Below are positions 17,740-26,431 of a DNA stretch of 64,000 bases, in pieces. This DNA is from an uncultured Bacteroidia bacterium (GTDB taxonomy: Bacteria; Bacteroidota; Bacteroidia; Bacteroidales; F082): contig CADADR010000002.1 of assembly GCA_902786745.1 (NCBI GenBank), positions 186,001-250,000 of the forward strand, in the 5' to 3' direction. Numbering within the stretch: the stretch's first letter is position 1; each line of letters begins with the position of its first letter. The notes below the pieces were generated by a model. That model was not told the DNA's origin. It saw nothing but the letters and a program-made list of their open reading frames with translations, and did not search any database. Both the position numbers and the translations under genes were made by a program.

Positions 17740-18657
17740 TTACTCCATCTCCAGCTCTTCATACGCATATCTGACCTTCTCCCCGACCGTCACCACCAGA
17801 TAACTTGGCGTCACCTTATCTTCGTTGAGGTTGTCGGTCATCACATATTGCACACCGCCAAACTGACGCTGCTCGCGCATGTGGAAATGTCCCATGATGA
17901 CCAGTTCCACGTTGTTGTTGCTCATCAAGTCCATGAAAGCATACTGCTCGTCTTGTGGCAGGTTGGCTGCCGGCGTGGTGGTGTAATTATAAGAAGTGCG
18001 GAACAACCAGTTGTGGCTGACTACGAAGCAGTGACGATAGTCCTCGCGATGCGAGAGCTTCTCCTCCAGCCATTTCAACTGCCGCTTGCCATGGGTACCG
18101 TTACCCGAATCAAGGAAGATGAACAAATCCTTATAGCCACTGACGGTATTCACCGTAACGGTATAGGTTGAGGTATGGAAATACTGCTTGAAGAACGGGG
18201 CGCAATCGAAGTAAACGTCATGGTTGCCAATGACCAAGAAACAGGGATCGTTTTTGACCTGATTCACGGAATCGTAAACCAAAGCGTCATAGGTCATCCT
18301 GAAGCCAGATTCCCCACTCTCGTTGACCATGTCGCCGGCATGGATGGCAAAAACGGCCATCGGGTCGTTGCGCTCGGCAGTGATGTACTTGTAGAGACGG
18401 TCGTTCTCGCCCTGCGGAACGATGCTGTCGCGCTCGGAATAGTGCGAATCGGAACAGGAATAAATGTGGTACTCGTCAGGGGCATTCTCAATGACGGGTT
18501 CGCCGTTCTGTGCGTTGTAGTCGAGCCAGTCGGCCACGCGTTCCTCAGTGTCGCTGCGGTTGATGACCATGCCTGCGACATCCAAGCGGTTGCAGGAGGA
18601 CAGCCCCAATCCAATGGTAAGTGAGATTACAAATAGAATATGCAGTCGTTTTTTCAT
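17740..18657 (-). CDS. Calcineurin-like metallophosphoesterase, probable lipoprotein
   Basis: 305 residues. The N-terminus MKKRLHILFVISLTIGLGLSSC carries a lipobox, so the enzyme is probably tethered in the envelope. All metallophosphoesterase motifs appear in order: SCSDSHYSERD (D-x-H), HAGDMVNE (G-D), GNHDVYFD (G-N-H-D), VVSHNWL (H) and MGHFHMRE (G-H-x-H), which bind two metal ions. The substrate cannot be deduced; a nucleotide, phospholipid headgroup or phosphosugar are all possible. It starts two bases after the stop of an outer-membrane protein gene with which it must be cotranscribed. Confidence 0.88.
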   Translation of the reverse strand: MKKRLHILFVISLTIGLGLSSCNRLDVAGMVINRSDTEERVADWLDYNAQNGEPVIENAPDEYHIYSCSDSHYSERDSIVPQGENDRLYKYITAERNDPMAVFAIHAGDMVNESGESGFRMTYDALVYDSVNQVKNDPCFLVIGNHDVYFDCAPFFKQYFHTSTYTVTVNTVSGYKDLFIFLDSGNGTHGKRQLKWLEEKLSHREDYRHCFVVSHNWLFRTSYNYTTTPAANLPQDEQYAFMDLMSNNNVELVIMGHFHMREQRQFGGVQYVMTDNLNEDKVTPSYLVVTVGEKVRYAYEELEME

Positions 18658-18659
18658 AA

Positions 18660-19427
18660 TTAATCAAAATTATAGGTGAAACCAACATTGATAAAGAATC
18701 CGTTGTATTGCGATGATAGGTTCAGGACACCGGCAGGATGCAGTCCTGCTTCGCCCAACACGCGCCATTTTTCGTTGATATTGTAATAGCCGTTGAGGGT
18801 ATAGTAGAATAAGGTCACACGCTCGACGATGAACTCGCGACTATTGGATATGCCGCAACCGATATTCCACGAATGCATTTCGTCAAATCTAGAAGTTGGA
18901 TTCTTCACTGGCGCATTGGGGAACAAATAGTATTCGAGGTCAAACACCACATTCATCGGTTCGAAGATGGTACCCATGCCTCCGTCAAGGCGCAGTGGAA
19001 TCGCGGCTATATAGCGATTGCATAAACCCAACTTAAAGTTCCAATGGATGTTGCGATAGCCTATGCAGAACATACTAGTGAATTCCTGAATGCCAAACGC
19101 CTTGAAACGGCGATAGAGATAACGGTTTTCAAGATAAAGCAGGCCTTCATTCCTCCAACTCGTATTGATTCCGAATTGATAGGCCACATTAAAAAAGTGC
19201 TTGTCTGGACCAGCTTTATATCCAAAGGTATAAGCAAACTCGGAATAATTAGGAGAAGAACAAAACTCGTGCCTATTCCTGAAATCAATGGCGAGCACCG
19301 CCGATGGCTCGAAGCCCGATGTACGGGTGTAATCGCCCTCCATAAGAAACCTTCCCCTCGTATAGCCTTGGGCTTGTGCTGCCATCGATGCCAGAATAAG
19401 GCTACAGAATAATACAATCTTTTTCAC
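18660..19427 (-). CDS. Outer-membrane beta-barrel protein of unknown function
   Basis: About 255 residues after a GTG start (protein begins MKKIVLFCSLILASMAAQAQ). The mature chain is made of alternating aromatic strands (FMEGDYTRTSG-like opening, FFNVAYQFGINTSW, FKLGLCNRYIAAIPLRLDGG) and ends in FINVGFTYNFD, with a C-terminal aromatic-x-Asp pattern usual for barrels assembled by BamA. No family was recognised. A TTG codon two codons earlier could also serve as start; no ATG is available in frame at a sensible position. It is the first gene of a two-gene unit with the metallophosphoesterase, which suggests a joint role in the envelope. Confidence 0.7.
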   Translation of the reverse strand: MKKIVLFCSLILASMAAQAQGYTRGRFLMEGDYTRTSGFEPSAVLAIDFRNRHEFCSSPNYSEFAYTFGYKAGPDKHFFNVAYQFGINTSWRNEGLLYLENRYLYRRFKAFGIQEFTSMFCIGYRNIHWNFKLGLCNRYIAAIPLRLDGGMGTIFEPMNVVFDLEYYLFPNAPVKNPTSRFDEMHSWNIGCGISNSREFIVERVTLFYYTLNGYYNINEKWRVLGEAGLHPAGVLNLSSQYNGFFINVGFTYNFD

Positions 19428-19478
19428 GACCAATTATTTAAATGAATAATGATTTTAAATTCGTTCTCATTTGGTTTA

Positions 19479-19486
19479 CAAAAGTA
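19479..19486 (-). promoter_or_regulatory. -7 promoter element for the outer-membrane protein/phosphoesterase operon
   Basis: Minus strand TACTTTTG, 51 nt before the GTG start. Confidence 0.6.
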
Positions 19487-19529
19487 CGGAAAAGAGTGAA
19501 ATCTTTATGGCCTCAAGTTCCTTTTTCTT

Positions 19530-19537
19530 TAATTTCG
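19530..19537 (+). promoter_or_regulatory. Possible promoter element for the InlB-repeat adhesin gene
   Basis: TAATTTCG, seven of eight positions of the -7 element, 24 nt before the chosen ATG. Confidence 0.4.
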
Positions 19538-19561
19538 CAAACATTATTAACCACAGATCCT

Positions 19562-21970
19562 ATGAAACGCAGCAGTATTTTTATTACCAGTCTATTCTTT
19601 TTCAGTTTCTTAAGCATCAATCTTACTGCCCAATACGGTCCTCAGTTCGACAATCGTGGCTTCGAGCAATGGACCAATCGCGTCAGCGAGCCTACACATT
19701 GGCATTCGGGTGGAACAGCCACCGGAACGTTTTCCAGCTGGGTAGATAGCCAAATCGAACAGTCCACTCAAACGCGTCCTGGCTCTTCAGGAACCAAGAG
19801 CGTTAGGCTCTATCCAGAAAGTATTTTGGGTGTCACTGCCAATGGCAACATCACTAACGGGCGCATGAATGCCGGAAGCATGTCGGCCACGGGTTCAGGC
19901 AACTACAATTATACTCAACGCAGTCAGACGGCATTCAACACTCCTATCACCCAACTCCCTGACTCACTCACGCTATGGGTTTGCTTCCGCAGCCAAAGCA
20001 CCTCTGCTAAAGCGCAGGTGAAGGCGGTCGTCCATGGTAATGCGGATTATAAGATCATCGCCGACGGCACTGAAGAGCCAATGAACATGCACGTGGCTAC
20101 TGCTCTTAGTTCTTTCACCCGCACTTCGGCAGCAAATGGCGCCTACACTTGGCGTCGCCTGAGCATCCCGTTCAACAACAATGGTCCTTGCACCGACGTG
20201 CGCTATATCCTCATGACTGCCACCACCAACGAAACACCAGGATCGGGCAGCACCAGTGACGACCTGTTTCTCGACGACCTCCTGTTAGTGTATACCCCTA
20301 CGCTAACCTTGAACAACTTGGAACAAACCCAATTTGAACCCAACGAATACTTCACTATAAATTTCACCATCACGGGAACGATGTCGCCCGATAACCTCAA
20401 CGCTGAGGCCAACGTGGTCATCGCACAACTCTCCGATGCCAATGGCAACTTCAACAATCCCGTTGAGTTAGGTCGTACGACCACCAACACAAGCGGTGTG
20501 ATGACGGCAAGAACGCCAGACGTACCTGCGGGGACAAATTACCGCATTCGCGTCATCTCCACCAACTATCCCTTGGTCGGAGGTAATATTCAAACGGTTG
20601 CCATCGCTCCAAGCGCCTATACCATCGCGGTGACTGCCAATCCAAGCAACGCCGGAAGCGTCACTGGCGGCGGCACCTACAACCAAGGCCAATCGTGCAC
20701 GGTCACAGCTACAGCCAACACGGGTTTCACCTTCACCAACTGGACCGAGAACGGCAATGTGGTGTCATCTAACACCAGCTACACCTTCAACGTGGAAGGC
20801 AACCGCAGTTTGGTGGCCAACTTCAGCCTCAACTCCTATACCATCACTGCCACGGCCAATCCAAGCGATGGCGGCACGGTGAGCGGCGCTGGCAACTACA
20901 ACTACGGAGCTTCGTGCACCTTGACTGCTACTGCAGCCACGGGCTACACCTTTACCAACTGGACCGAAAATGGCAGCGTGGTCTCAAGCGATGCCAACTA
21001 TACCTTCACCGTGGAAGGCAACAGGAATCTTGTCGCCAACTTTTCGGCCATTACGTATACCATCACAGTCTCCGCCAACCCCAGCAACAGTGGCACGACT
21101 TCAGGAGGAGGCACCTACAATCATGGTCAATCTTGTACCGTCATCGCCACATCGGCAGATGGTTACACTTTCATGAATTGGACAGAAAATGGCACTGTGG
21201 TCTCTACTGACGCCAACTATACCTTCGTCGTGACAAGCAACCGCTCGTTGGTGGCCAATTTCGAGGAACAACTGCCCGACACTTATAACATTAACGTCTC
21301 GCCCAATCCGAATATCGGCGGTACAGTGACTGGCGGCGGCACTTATGCAGGAGGTCAGCAATGCACTGTGACAGCAACTGCCAACACGGGCTACACCTTT
21401 ATCAATTGGATCGAAAATGGAGAAGTGGTCACCACGAATGCAAGCTACACCTTCATTGTTGAAGGCAACCGCACCCTTGTGGCTAACTTCACGCTCAACA
21501 ACTACACAATCAGCGTGACTGCCGACCCCGCCGACGGTGGCATGGTAACGGGCGCAGGCAACTACAATCACGGCACCACCTGCACGCTGACGGCAACTGC
21601 CAATGAGAACTATGAATTCATCAATTGGACCAAGGACGGCATCGAGGTCTCCACTGATGCCACCTACACTTTCATGGTCACAGCATCAGAGGAGTATGTG
21701 GCGCATTTCTATTTCGATGACCTTGTCGGCGAAAACGCCACGACCTGCCAAATCTTCCCCAACCCGTTCACCTCGTCGTTGAGTATCACAACTGAGAACG
21801 CCGCACAAAGCGTCAGCGTATACGACCTCAACGGCCGCTTATTGATGAAGCAAAACATAAACGAGTTACAGTTTGAAATTGACTTGAGCCAACTAACTCA
21901 TGGTACTTATCTGCTGCAAATCGACTATGGCAACAGACGAAGCGTGCATCGGATCATGAAAGCCGAATAA
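19562..21970 (+). CDS. Surface protein with five InlB-like repeats and type IX secretion tail
   Basis: 802 residues. Signal peptide (MKRSSIFITSLFFFSFLSINLTA), a lectin-like beta-sandwich to about residue 240 (NRGFEQWTNRV at its start is typical of PCMD-like or carbohydrate-binding modules), a second beta domain to about 350, then five repeats of about 73 residues, each containing NPSxxGxVxGGGTYNxG, CTVTATANTGYTFxNWTENG and YTFxVxGNRxLVANF. These are InlB B-type repeats, common in adhesins. The end (CQIFPNPFTSSLSI, SVYDLNGRLL, GTYLLQIDYGNRRSVHRIMK) is a type IX sorting domain. The frame is open 40 codons further upstream, but the ATG directly before the signal peptide is preferred. Confidence 0.88.
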   Translation: MKRSSIFITSLFFFSFLSINLTAQYGPQFDNRGFEQWTNRVSEPTHWHSGGTATGTFSSWVDSQIEQSTQTRPGSSGTKSVRLYPESILGVTANGNITNGRMNAGSMSATGSGNYNYTQRSQTAFNTPITQLPDSLTLWVCFRSQSTSAKAQVKAVVHGNADYKIIADGTEEPMNMHVATALSSFTRTSAANGAYTWRRLSIPFNNNGPCTDVRYILMTATTNETPGSGSTSDDLFLDDLLLVYTPTLTLNNLEQTQFEPNEYFTINFTITGTMSPDNLNAEANVVIAQLSDANGNFNNPVELGRTTTNTSGVMTARTPDVPAGTNYRIRVISTNYPLVGGNIQTVAIAPSAYTIAVTANPSNAGSVTGGGTYNQGQSCTVTATANTGFTFTNWTENGNVVSSNTSYTFNVEGNRSLVANFSLNSYTITATANPSDGGTVSGAGNYNYGASCTLTATAATGYTFTNWTENGSVVSSDANYTFTVEGNRNLVANFSAITYTITVSANPSNSGTTSGGGTYNHGQSCTVIATSADGYTFMNWTENGTVVSTDANYTFVVTSNRSLVANFEEQLPDTYNINVSPNPNIGGTVTGGGTYAGGQQCTVTATANTGYTFINWIENGEVVTTNASYTFIVEGNRTLVANFTLNNYTISVTADPADGGMVTGAGNYNHGTTCTLTATANENYEFINWTKDGIEVSTDATYTFMVTASEEYVAHFYFDDLVGENATTCQIFPNPFTSSLSITTENAAQSVSVYDLNGRLLMKQNINELQFEIDLSQLTHGTYLLQIDYGNRRSVHRIMKAE
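20618..21720 (+). repeat. Five tandem InlB-like coding repeats
   Basis: Five units of about 219 bp. Wording such as ACCAACTGGACCGA and AACTACAACT recurs between units, so slipped-strand or recombination-driven copy-number change is possible. Confidence 0.85.
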
Positions 21971-21975
21971 AACAG

Positions 21976-22009
21976 AAATCGCGACGAGGTCATCCCCGCC
22001 GCGATTTTT
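21976..22009. terminator. Intrinsic terminator between the adhesin and superoxide dismutase genes
   Basis: Arms AAATCGCG and CGCGATTT with a partly paired centre, followed by TTTTGTTTT on the plus strand. Confidence 0.7.
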
Positions 22010-22029
22010 GTTTTCAGATGTCCTGTCGT

Positions 22030-22608
22030 TTACAGGCGCTCGTTCACCACATCCCAATTGATGATCTGCCACAAGGCATTCAGATGGTCGGGACGACGGT
22101 TCTGGTAGTCGATGTAATAGGCATGCTCCCACACATCGAAGGTCAGCAGAGGCCTATAGCCGCGCTGCACGGGGTTGCCGGCGTTGGTCTCTTGCGTGAT
22201 CTGGAGCTTACCGTCTTTGTCGACGGAGAGCCACACCCATCCCGAGCCGAACAAGGTGGCACCTTTCTTCGTGAATTCTTCCTTGAATTTTTCAAATGAA
22301 CCAAACTGTTGGTCGATCCACTCGGCAATCACCCCCGTGGGCTTATTGTCAGCCTTCGGCGCACGGAATTGCGTGAAATACAGGTTGTGGTTCAGGATCT
22401 GTCCTGCGTTATTGAACACACCACCATCGGCGGTTTTCACGATTTCCTCCAACGGCATCTCCGCATATTTTGTGCCTTCAATGGCAGCATTCAGGTTGTT
22501 GACATAGGCTTGCAAGTGTTTGCCATGGTGGAATCCCAACGTCTCCTTGCTGATGACGGGTTCCAAAGCATTTGCCTCATAAGGCAATTTGATGAGTTCG
22601 TATTTCAT
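22030..22608 (-). CDS. sodB: Superoxide dismutase, Fe-type
   Basis: 192 residues, cytoplasmic; converts superoxide to hydrogen peroxide and oxygen. The four metal ligands are His27 (ETLGFHHGKH), His74 (ILNHNLYF), Asp158 and His162 (FDVWEHAYYIDYQNRR). Gln70 in NNAGQILNH occupies the position of the iron-type second-shell glutamine, while the C-terminal half lacks the manganese-type one, which points to an iron or cambialistic enzyme as in other Bacteroidales. A 33-codon in-frame extension upstream is rejected because it would run through the promoter element and the rpoD terminator. The gene stands alone between two terminators. Confidence 0.96.
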   Translation of the reverse strand: MKYELIKLPYEANALEPVISKETLGFHHGKHLQAYVNNLNAAIEGTKYAEMPLEEIVKTADGGVFNNAGQILNHNLYFTQFRAPKADNKPTGVIAEWIDQQFGSFEKFKEEFTKKGATLFGSGWVWLSVDKDGKLQITQETNAGNPVQRGYRPLLTFDVWEHAYYIDYQNRRPDHLNALWQIINWDVVNERL

Positions 22609-22636
22609 AAGGTTATGTATTAGATGTTTGTGGCTG

Positions 22637-22644
22637 CAAAAATA
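22637..22644 (-). promoter_or_regulatory. -7 promoter element for sodB
   Basis: Minus strand TATTTTTG, 28 nt before the ATG, just past the rpoD terminator. Confidence 0.65.
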
Positions 22645-22660
22645 ATAAAAAGTCAAAATA

Positions 22661-22710
22661 AAAAATGACCGCCTATAGATTCCCGAGGGAATGGCATAGG
22701 CAGTCATTTT
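22661..22710 (-). terminator. rpoD terminator abutting the rpoD stop codon
   Basis: Outer arms ATGACCGCCTAT and ATAGGCAGTCAT, inner arms ATTCCC and GGGAAT with a GAG loop; T-rich on the minus strand. The right arm begins directly after the TGA stop of rpoD. Confidence 0.8.
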
Positions 22711-23577
22711 TCATTGGTTCATATACATCTGATAAAGCGGAGAGTTAGGCTCCGACTTCAAACGTTTCAACGCACGGTCGCGGATCTGGCGGGTGCGCTC
22801 ACGCGAGATGTCGAGTTTCATGGCGATCTCCTCCAAGGAATACTCACGCGTGGTACCCAGACCGAAATACATGCGGATGATAGTGCGTTCTTTCTCGTTA
22901 AGCAGGTCGAGCGAGTTATGGATGGCCTTGCTGGCCGACTCCTGCTCCACCGCTGCGTCGGTTTGCTTCTCATCTTCAGCGATGTAGACATCCAAGAAGT
23001 TGGCATCGTCTTCATCGTCGAGCGGTGCGTCGGTCGACACGGCACGCGAGTTGAGGCTGAGCAGTTGTTCCACCTTGTCTTCGGGCATGCCGATCTCGTC
23101 GGCAATCTCTTTCACTGTGGGACGGCGTTCCAGTTTCTGCTCAAGCAACGACACGGCTTTCTTAACCTTGGCCATAGCGCCAACCTGGTTCATGGGAAGA
23201 CGGATGATACGCGCCTGCTCGGCCACGGCTTGAAGGATGCTCTGACGGATCCACCACACGGCATACGAGATAAACTTGAAGCCGCGGGTCTCATCAAAAC
23301 GCTGAGCGGCCTTGACCAAACCCAGGTTACCCTCGTCGATGAGGTCTTGCAGGCTCAGGCCTTGGTTCTGATACTGTTTGGCCACCGAAACGACGAAGCG
23401 CAGGTTGGCCTTTACCAGTTTGTCCAAAGCTGCCTTGTCGCCCGCCTTGATGCGCTGCGCCAATTCGACTTCCTCGTCGGTGGTCAGCAACGCCTCCTTC
23501 GCAATGTCGGCAAGGTACTTGTCCAAGGTACCTGAATTGCGGTTGGTGATTTGCTTTGAAATTTTCAGTTGTCTCAT
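22711..23577 (-). CDS. rpoD: Primary RNA polymerase sigma factor, Bacteroidetes type
   Basis: 288 residues; directs RNA polymerase to housekeeping promoters, the TAnnTTTG type seen across this window. The short N-terminus without region 1.1 is the form of this phylum (MRQLKISKQITNRNSGTLDKYL). Region 2 contains LVKANLRFVVSVAKQYQ and the DNA-melting RGFKFISYAVWWIRQSI (about residues 96-112), region 3 contains RRPTVKEIADEIGM, and region 4 has the HTH SLEEIAMKLDISRERTRQIRDRALKRLK (about 245-275). An acidic insert (about 185-215) links regions 3 and 4. Its leader contains a small open frame whose stop overlaps the start codon. Confidence 0.96.
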   Translation of the reverse strand: MRQLKISKQITNRNSGTLDKYLADIAKEALLTTDEEVELAQRIKAGDKAALDKLVKANLRFVVSVAKQYQNQGLSLQDLIDEGNLGLVKAAQRFDETRGFKFISYAVWWIRQSILQAVAEQARIIRLPMNQVGAMAKVKKAVSLLEQKLERRPTVKEIADEIGMPEDKVEQLLSLNSRAVSTDAPLDDEDDANFLDVYIAEDEKQTDAAVEQESASKAIHNSLDLLNEKERTIIRMYFGLGTTREYSLEEIAMKLDISRERTRQIRDRALKRLKSEPNSPLYQMYMNQ

Positions 23578-23633
23578 TTCTTCGTAATCTTATTATTGTT
23601 TAATTGTTTCACATTCAAAATCTTACTCTTCAT
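23574..23633 (-). CDS. Possible 19-codon upstream frame coupled to rpoD
   Basis: Starts with ATG and encodes MKSKILNVKQLNNNKITKK; its TGA overlaps the rpoD ATG in an ATGA arrangement. It is too short to judge by coding statistics and may be chance. If translated it could couple ribosome traffic to sigma-factor production. Confidence 0.25.
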   Translation of the reverse strand: MKSKILNVKQLNNNKITKK

Positions 23634-23675
23634 ATCTCTCTCCACATGATTTTTTGCATAATCCGCTCTTCGAGG

Positions 23676-23698
23676 GAGGCTGCAGGGCGCAGTCTCCC
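23676..23698. other. Hairpin in the degP-rpoD intergenic region
   Basis: GGAGGCTGC and GCAGTCTCC form arms with an AGGGC loop. There is no T-run, so it is more likely an mRNA structure in the rpoD leader than a terminator. No TAnnTTTG element was found in the 192-bp gap. Confidence 0.4.
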
Positions 23699-23769
23699 CG
23701 AATCACGAAGTTTAATACTATCAAAAACCGTACCGAAGTCTTTGATTTTCAGAAAATTCTTTTGACTAC

Positions 23770-25233
23770 TTAGTAGTAGAACGTCGCGTTCATGCCGTTG
23801 GGATAGACACCCTCAATGGTGGTGCGGCGCGAACGTTTGTTCTTCAGCGCATTCTCAAGTTCGGTCTTGTCGTTGACGGCGACACCGTTCACCTTGGTGA
23901 TGACGAAATCGACCGGCACACCGGAGTTCATGAAACGGCCTTGACGAATCTCGACGATCTTCAAGCCGTTCTTGATGTTCAGACGGCTCATGTCGTTCTG
24001 ATCGATGGGTTGCAGCATCAGTCCGAACTCGGAGTTGTAGAAGCTGTCGCCTTTCTTAACCACATTCACATTGCCGGCTTCGTTGAGCAGGGTCAGGTCA
24101 TAGTGATGATGATGACCGTTACGGTTCACTTCCACGTCGATCTTGTCGCCCGGACGGTATTGTCCGACGCTCTCCTTGAGTTGGGTCGTGGAGTTCACCT
24201 TCTTGCCGTTGATTGAGGTAATCACATCGCCCGATTTCAGCCCTGCCAATTTGGCAGCGCCGCCATCAGTGACTTCTGCAACATACACGCCTTCAATGTT
24301 TTCCAAGCCTTCCTTATCGGCAATTTCTTGCGTAAGTTCGGCAATCTGCACGCCGAGATAGCCACGCTGGGCGGTGCCATACAGCAACAGGTCGTCGACC
24401 ACCTTACGAACGATATTGGAAGGGATGGCGAAGGAATAACCTTCGTAGGAACCCGTATGCGAGGCAATGGCCGCGTTGATGCCGACCAACTCGCCCTTGG
24501 TGTTCACCAAAGCACCACCACTGTTACCGGGGTTGACGGCGGCATCGGTCTGGATGAAGGACTCCACCGAAGTGCCTTCGCCCAAGATGCTGAGGTTACG
24601 CGCCTTGGCACTCACGATACCCGCAGTGACGGTGGAGGTCAAGTTGAAGGGGTTACCAACAGCCAGCACCCATTCGCCGATGCGAACGTTATCGGAGTCA
24701 CCAAAAGTAAGATAAGCCAAATCAGAGGCTTCCACCTTGATCAAAGCCAGGTCGGTGGTCGGGTCGGTTCCAATAATAGTAGCGGTCTTCTTCACCTTAT
24801 TATTAAAGGTGACCTCCACCTCATCGGCGCCTTCCACGACGTGGTTGTTGGTGACAATGTAGCCATCAGGCGTGAGCACCACGCCAGAGCCGTAAGCCAC
24901 CATAGTGTTGTTGCGGGTTTGACCCGGATAACCGTAGATCTGGCCAAGCAAGGCACCAAAGAAGTCTTCATAGGTATTGCTCTGTCTGACCACCTTCGTC
25001 ATGATATGGACCACTGCGTCGACGCTGCGTTCGGCGGCATCAACGAAGTCGGGTGTGCCTTGCGTCGGCATGAATGCCGCACGCTGCACTTGGGGTTGCT
25101 GCACCTGTTCCACCTGTGAAACGGGTTGCTGCTCAGTTTGATTTTCGCTGTCGTTAGCGTTTTGGGATTGATTAGCACAAGAAGCGGCCATCAGTAAAGC
25201 CGCCAGCATCAATGTCATACTCACTTTTCTCAT
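23770..25233 (-). CDS. degP: DegP/HtrA family periplasmic serine protease
   Basis: 487 residues. A probable lipoprotein signal (LAALLMAASC, Cys19) precedes a Gln/Asn-rich linker to about residue 50. The chymotrypsin-like domain carries the triad His131 (TNNHVVEG), Asp161 (TTDLALIKVE) and Ser238 (NPGNSGGAL). Two PDZ domains follow, about 285-375 (GYLGVQI, VYVAEVTDGGAAKLAGLKSGD) and 395-487 (GLKIVEIRQGRFMNSG). Such enzymes degrade or refold damaged envelope proteins. The gene is alone between two intergenic gaps; no -7 element was recognised upstream. Confidence 0.94.
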   Translation of the reverse strand: MRKVSMTLMLAALLMAASCANQSQNANDSENQTEQQPVSQVEQVQQPQVQRAAFMPTQGTPDFVDAAERSVDAVVHIMTKVVRQSNTYEDFFGALLGQIYGYPGQTRNNTMVAYGSGVVLTPDGYIVTNNHVVEGADEVEVTFNNKVKKTATIIGTDPTTDLALIKVEASDLAYLTFGDSDNVRIGEWVLAVGNPFNLTSTVTAGIVSAKARNLSILGEGTSVESFIQTDAAVNPGNSGGALVNTKGELVGINAAIASHTGSYEGYSFAIPSNIVRKVVDDLLLYGTAQRGYLGVQIAELTQEIADKEGLENIEGVYVAEVTDGGAAKLAGLKSGDVITSINGKKVNSTTQLKESVGQYRPGDKIDVEVNRNGHHHHYDLTLLNEAGNVNVVKKGDSFYNSEFGLMLQPIDQNDMSRLNIKNGLKIVEIRQGRFMNSGVPVDFVITKVNGVAVNDKTELENALKNKRSRRTTIEGVYPNGMNATFYY

Positions 25234-25312
25234 CTTATCTCAAATTATAGTTTCTTTTTCCTTTTATAGTCTCATTAATGCATTTTTTCAACCTTTATTG
25301 CACCGAAATGCG

Positions 25313-25320
25313 TATTTTTG
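25313..25320 (+). promoter_or_regulatory. -7 promoter element for the GNAT-DUF559 gene
   Basis: TATTTTTG, 81 nt before the ATG. Confidence 0.55.
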
Positions 25321-25401
25321 TCGAAAATTTAGCGGGATAAGGCAATCAAAATATGTGCCAATTTCCACGCTTCGTGCAGTTTTTCATGAATTGCGACAAT
25401 C

Positions 25402-26415
25402 ATGTTTATCAAGGACAAAACGATAACCCTTCGTTGCGCCGAGCCTGACGACGCCGAGCTTATCTTCCGATGGGAGAACGACCGCGACATCTGGCGGGTC
25501 AGCGGGACACACGTTCCCTATAGCCGTTTTCAGATTGAGCAGTTTTTGCTGGGCAACAACGACTTGGTCACCGCCAAGCAACTCCGCCTGATGATTGACC
25601 TGAACGAGACGGGCGAATCCATTGGCTGCGTCGACATCTTCGACTACGACGGCATCAACCAACGCGCCGGATTGGGCATCTTAATTGACAAAGAGCATCG
25701 CCAACAAGGCTATGCCCAGGCCGCTTTGGCCCTGTGTATAGAGTATCTTTTCCATGATGTAATGTTGCATCAGGTGTTTTGCTCCATCGACGAAACCAAT
25801 ACTGAGAGCCTACGATTGTTCGAAAGCCTTGGATTTGTGCCATGCGGAAGGCGTAAGAGCTGGTTGAAAACCTCTAAGGGATTCCTGGATGTACTTGAGT
25901 ATCAATTGATGTCCCCAAAAAATATTAAAGCGACTCCCCCTTTAAAGGGGGTTGGGGGGATTAAACCCGCCCCAACCGACCGATTCTCAGTTTTCACTCC
26001 AGATTATCTTCAACAAAACGGGATACACACAGATAACCTGTTATTTGTACCATATAATCTTCCTTACAATCCAAATCTCAAACAACGAAGTCGTAATTTG
26101 CGCAATGATTGTCAGCTGTCGGAAAAGCTATTATGGAATCAATTGAAAGGTAAACAAACTGGCTATACTTTTAATCGACAGAAACCCATACTAAACTATA
26201 TAGCAGATTTTTATTGCAAAGAACTTGACTTAGTTATTGAGATAGATGGAGCATCACACTTTAATGAAGAGGCTCAAAAATATGACAAGGAAAGGGATCG
26301 ACAAATGCAAGTATTAGGATTGAAGGTTGTTAGAGTGTTGGACAGCGAAGTGAGAAAGGATTCTGAACATGTTGCTAAGAGTATTATGACTCAAGTTTTA
26401 TCAATGACAAAATGA
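25402..26415 (+). CDS. GNAT N-acetyltransferase fused in frame to a DUF559 nuclease-like domain
   Basis: 337 residues. Residues about 5-170 are a complete RimJ/RimL-like GNAT domain (ITLRCAEPDDAELIFRWEND at the start, acetyl-CoA loop KEHRQQGYAQAAL at 98-110, ENT-type LRLFESLGFVPCGR near the end). Residues 177-190 (ATPPLKGVGGIKPA) are the translation of a terminal inverted repeat. Residues about 225-335 form a DUF559 domain, a PD-(D/E)xK/Vsr-like fold, with Asp269 (IADFYC), Glu280 and Asp282 (VIEIDG). The second half is distinctly AT-richer than its surroundings. The likeliest history is insertion of a DUF559 cassette near the end of a stand-alone acetyltransferase gene. Whether both domains work in the fused protein is unknown. 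Confidence 0.85.
   Translation: MFIKDKTITLRCAEPDDAELIFRWENDRDIWRVSGTHVPYSRFQIEQFLLGNNDLVTAKQLRLMIDLNETGESIGCVDIFDYDGINQRAGLGILIDKEHRQQGYAQAALALCIEYLFHDVMLHQVFCSIDETNTESLRLFESLGFVPCGRRKSWLKTSKGFLDVLEYQLMSPKNIKATPPLKGVGGIKPAPTDRFSVFTPDYLQQNGIHTDNLLFVPYNLPYNPNLKQRSRNLRNDCQLSEKLLWNQLKGKQTGYTFNRQKPILNYIADFYCKELDLVIEIDGASHFNEEAQKYDKERDRQMQVLGLKVVRVLDSEVRKDSEHVAKSIMTQVLSMTK
25935..25962 (+). repeat. Left terminal inverted repeat of the DUF559 cassette
   Basis: Contains CCCCCTTTAAAGGGGG, itself a palindrome, followed by a six-G tract and ATT. It aligns with the reverse complement of the right repeat at 24 or 25 of 28 positions. Confidence 0.8.
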
Positions 26416-26431
26416 GGAGAAGGAATCTTTG

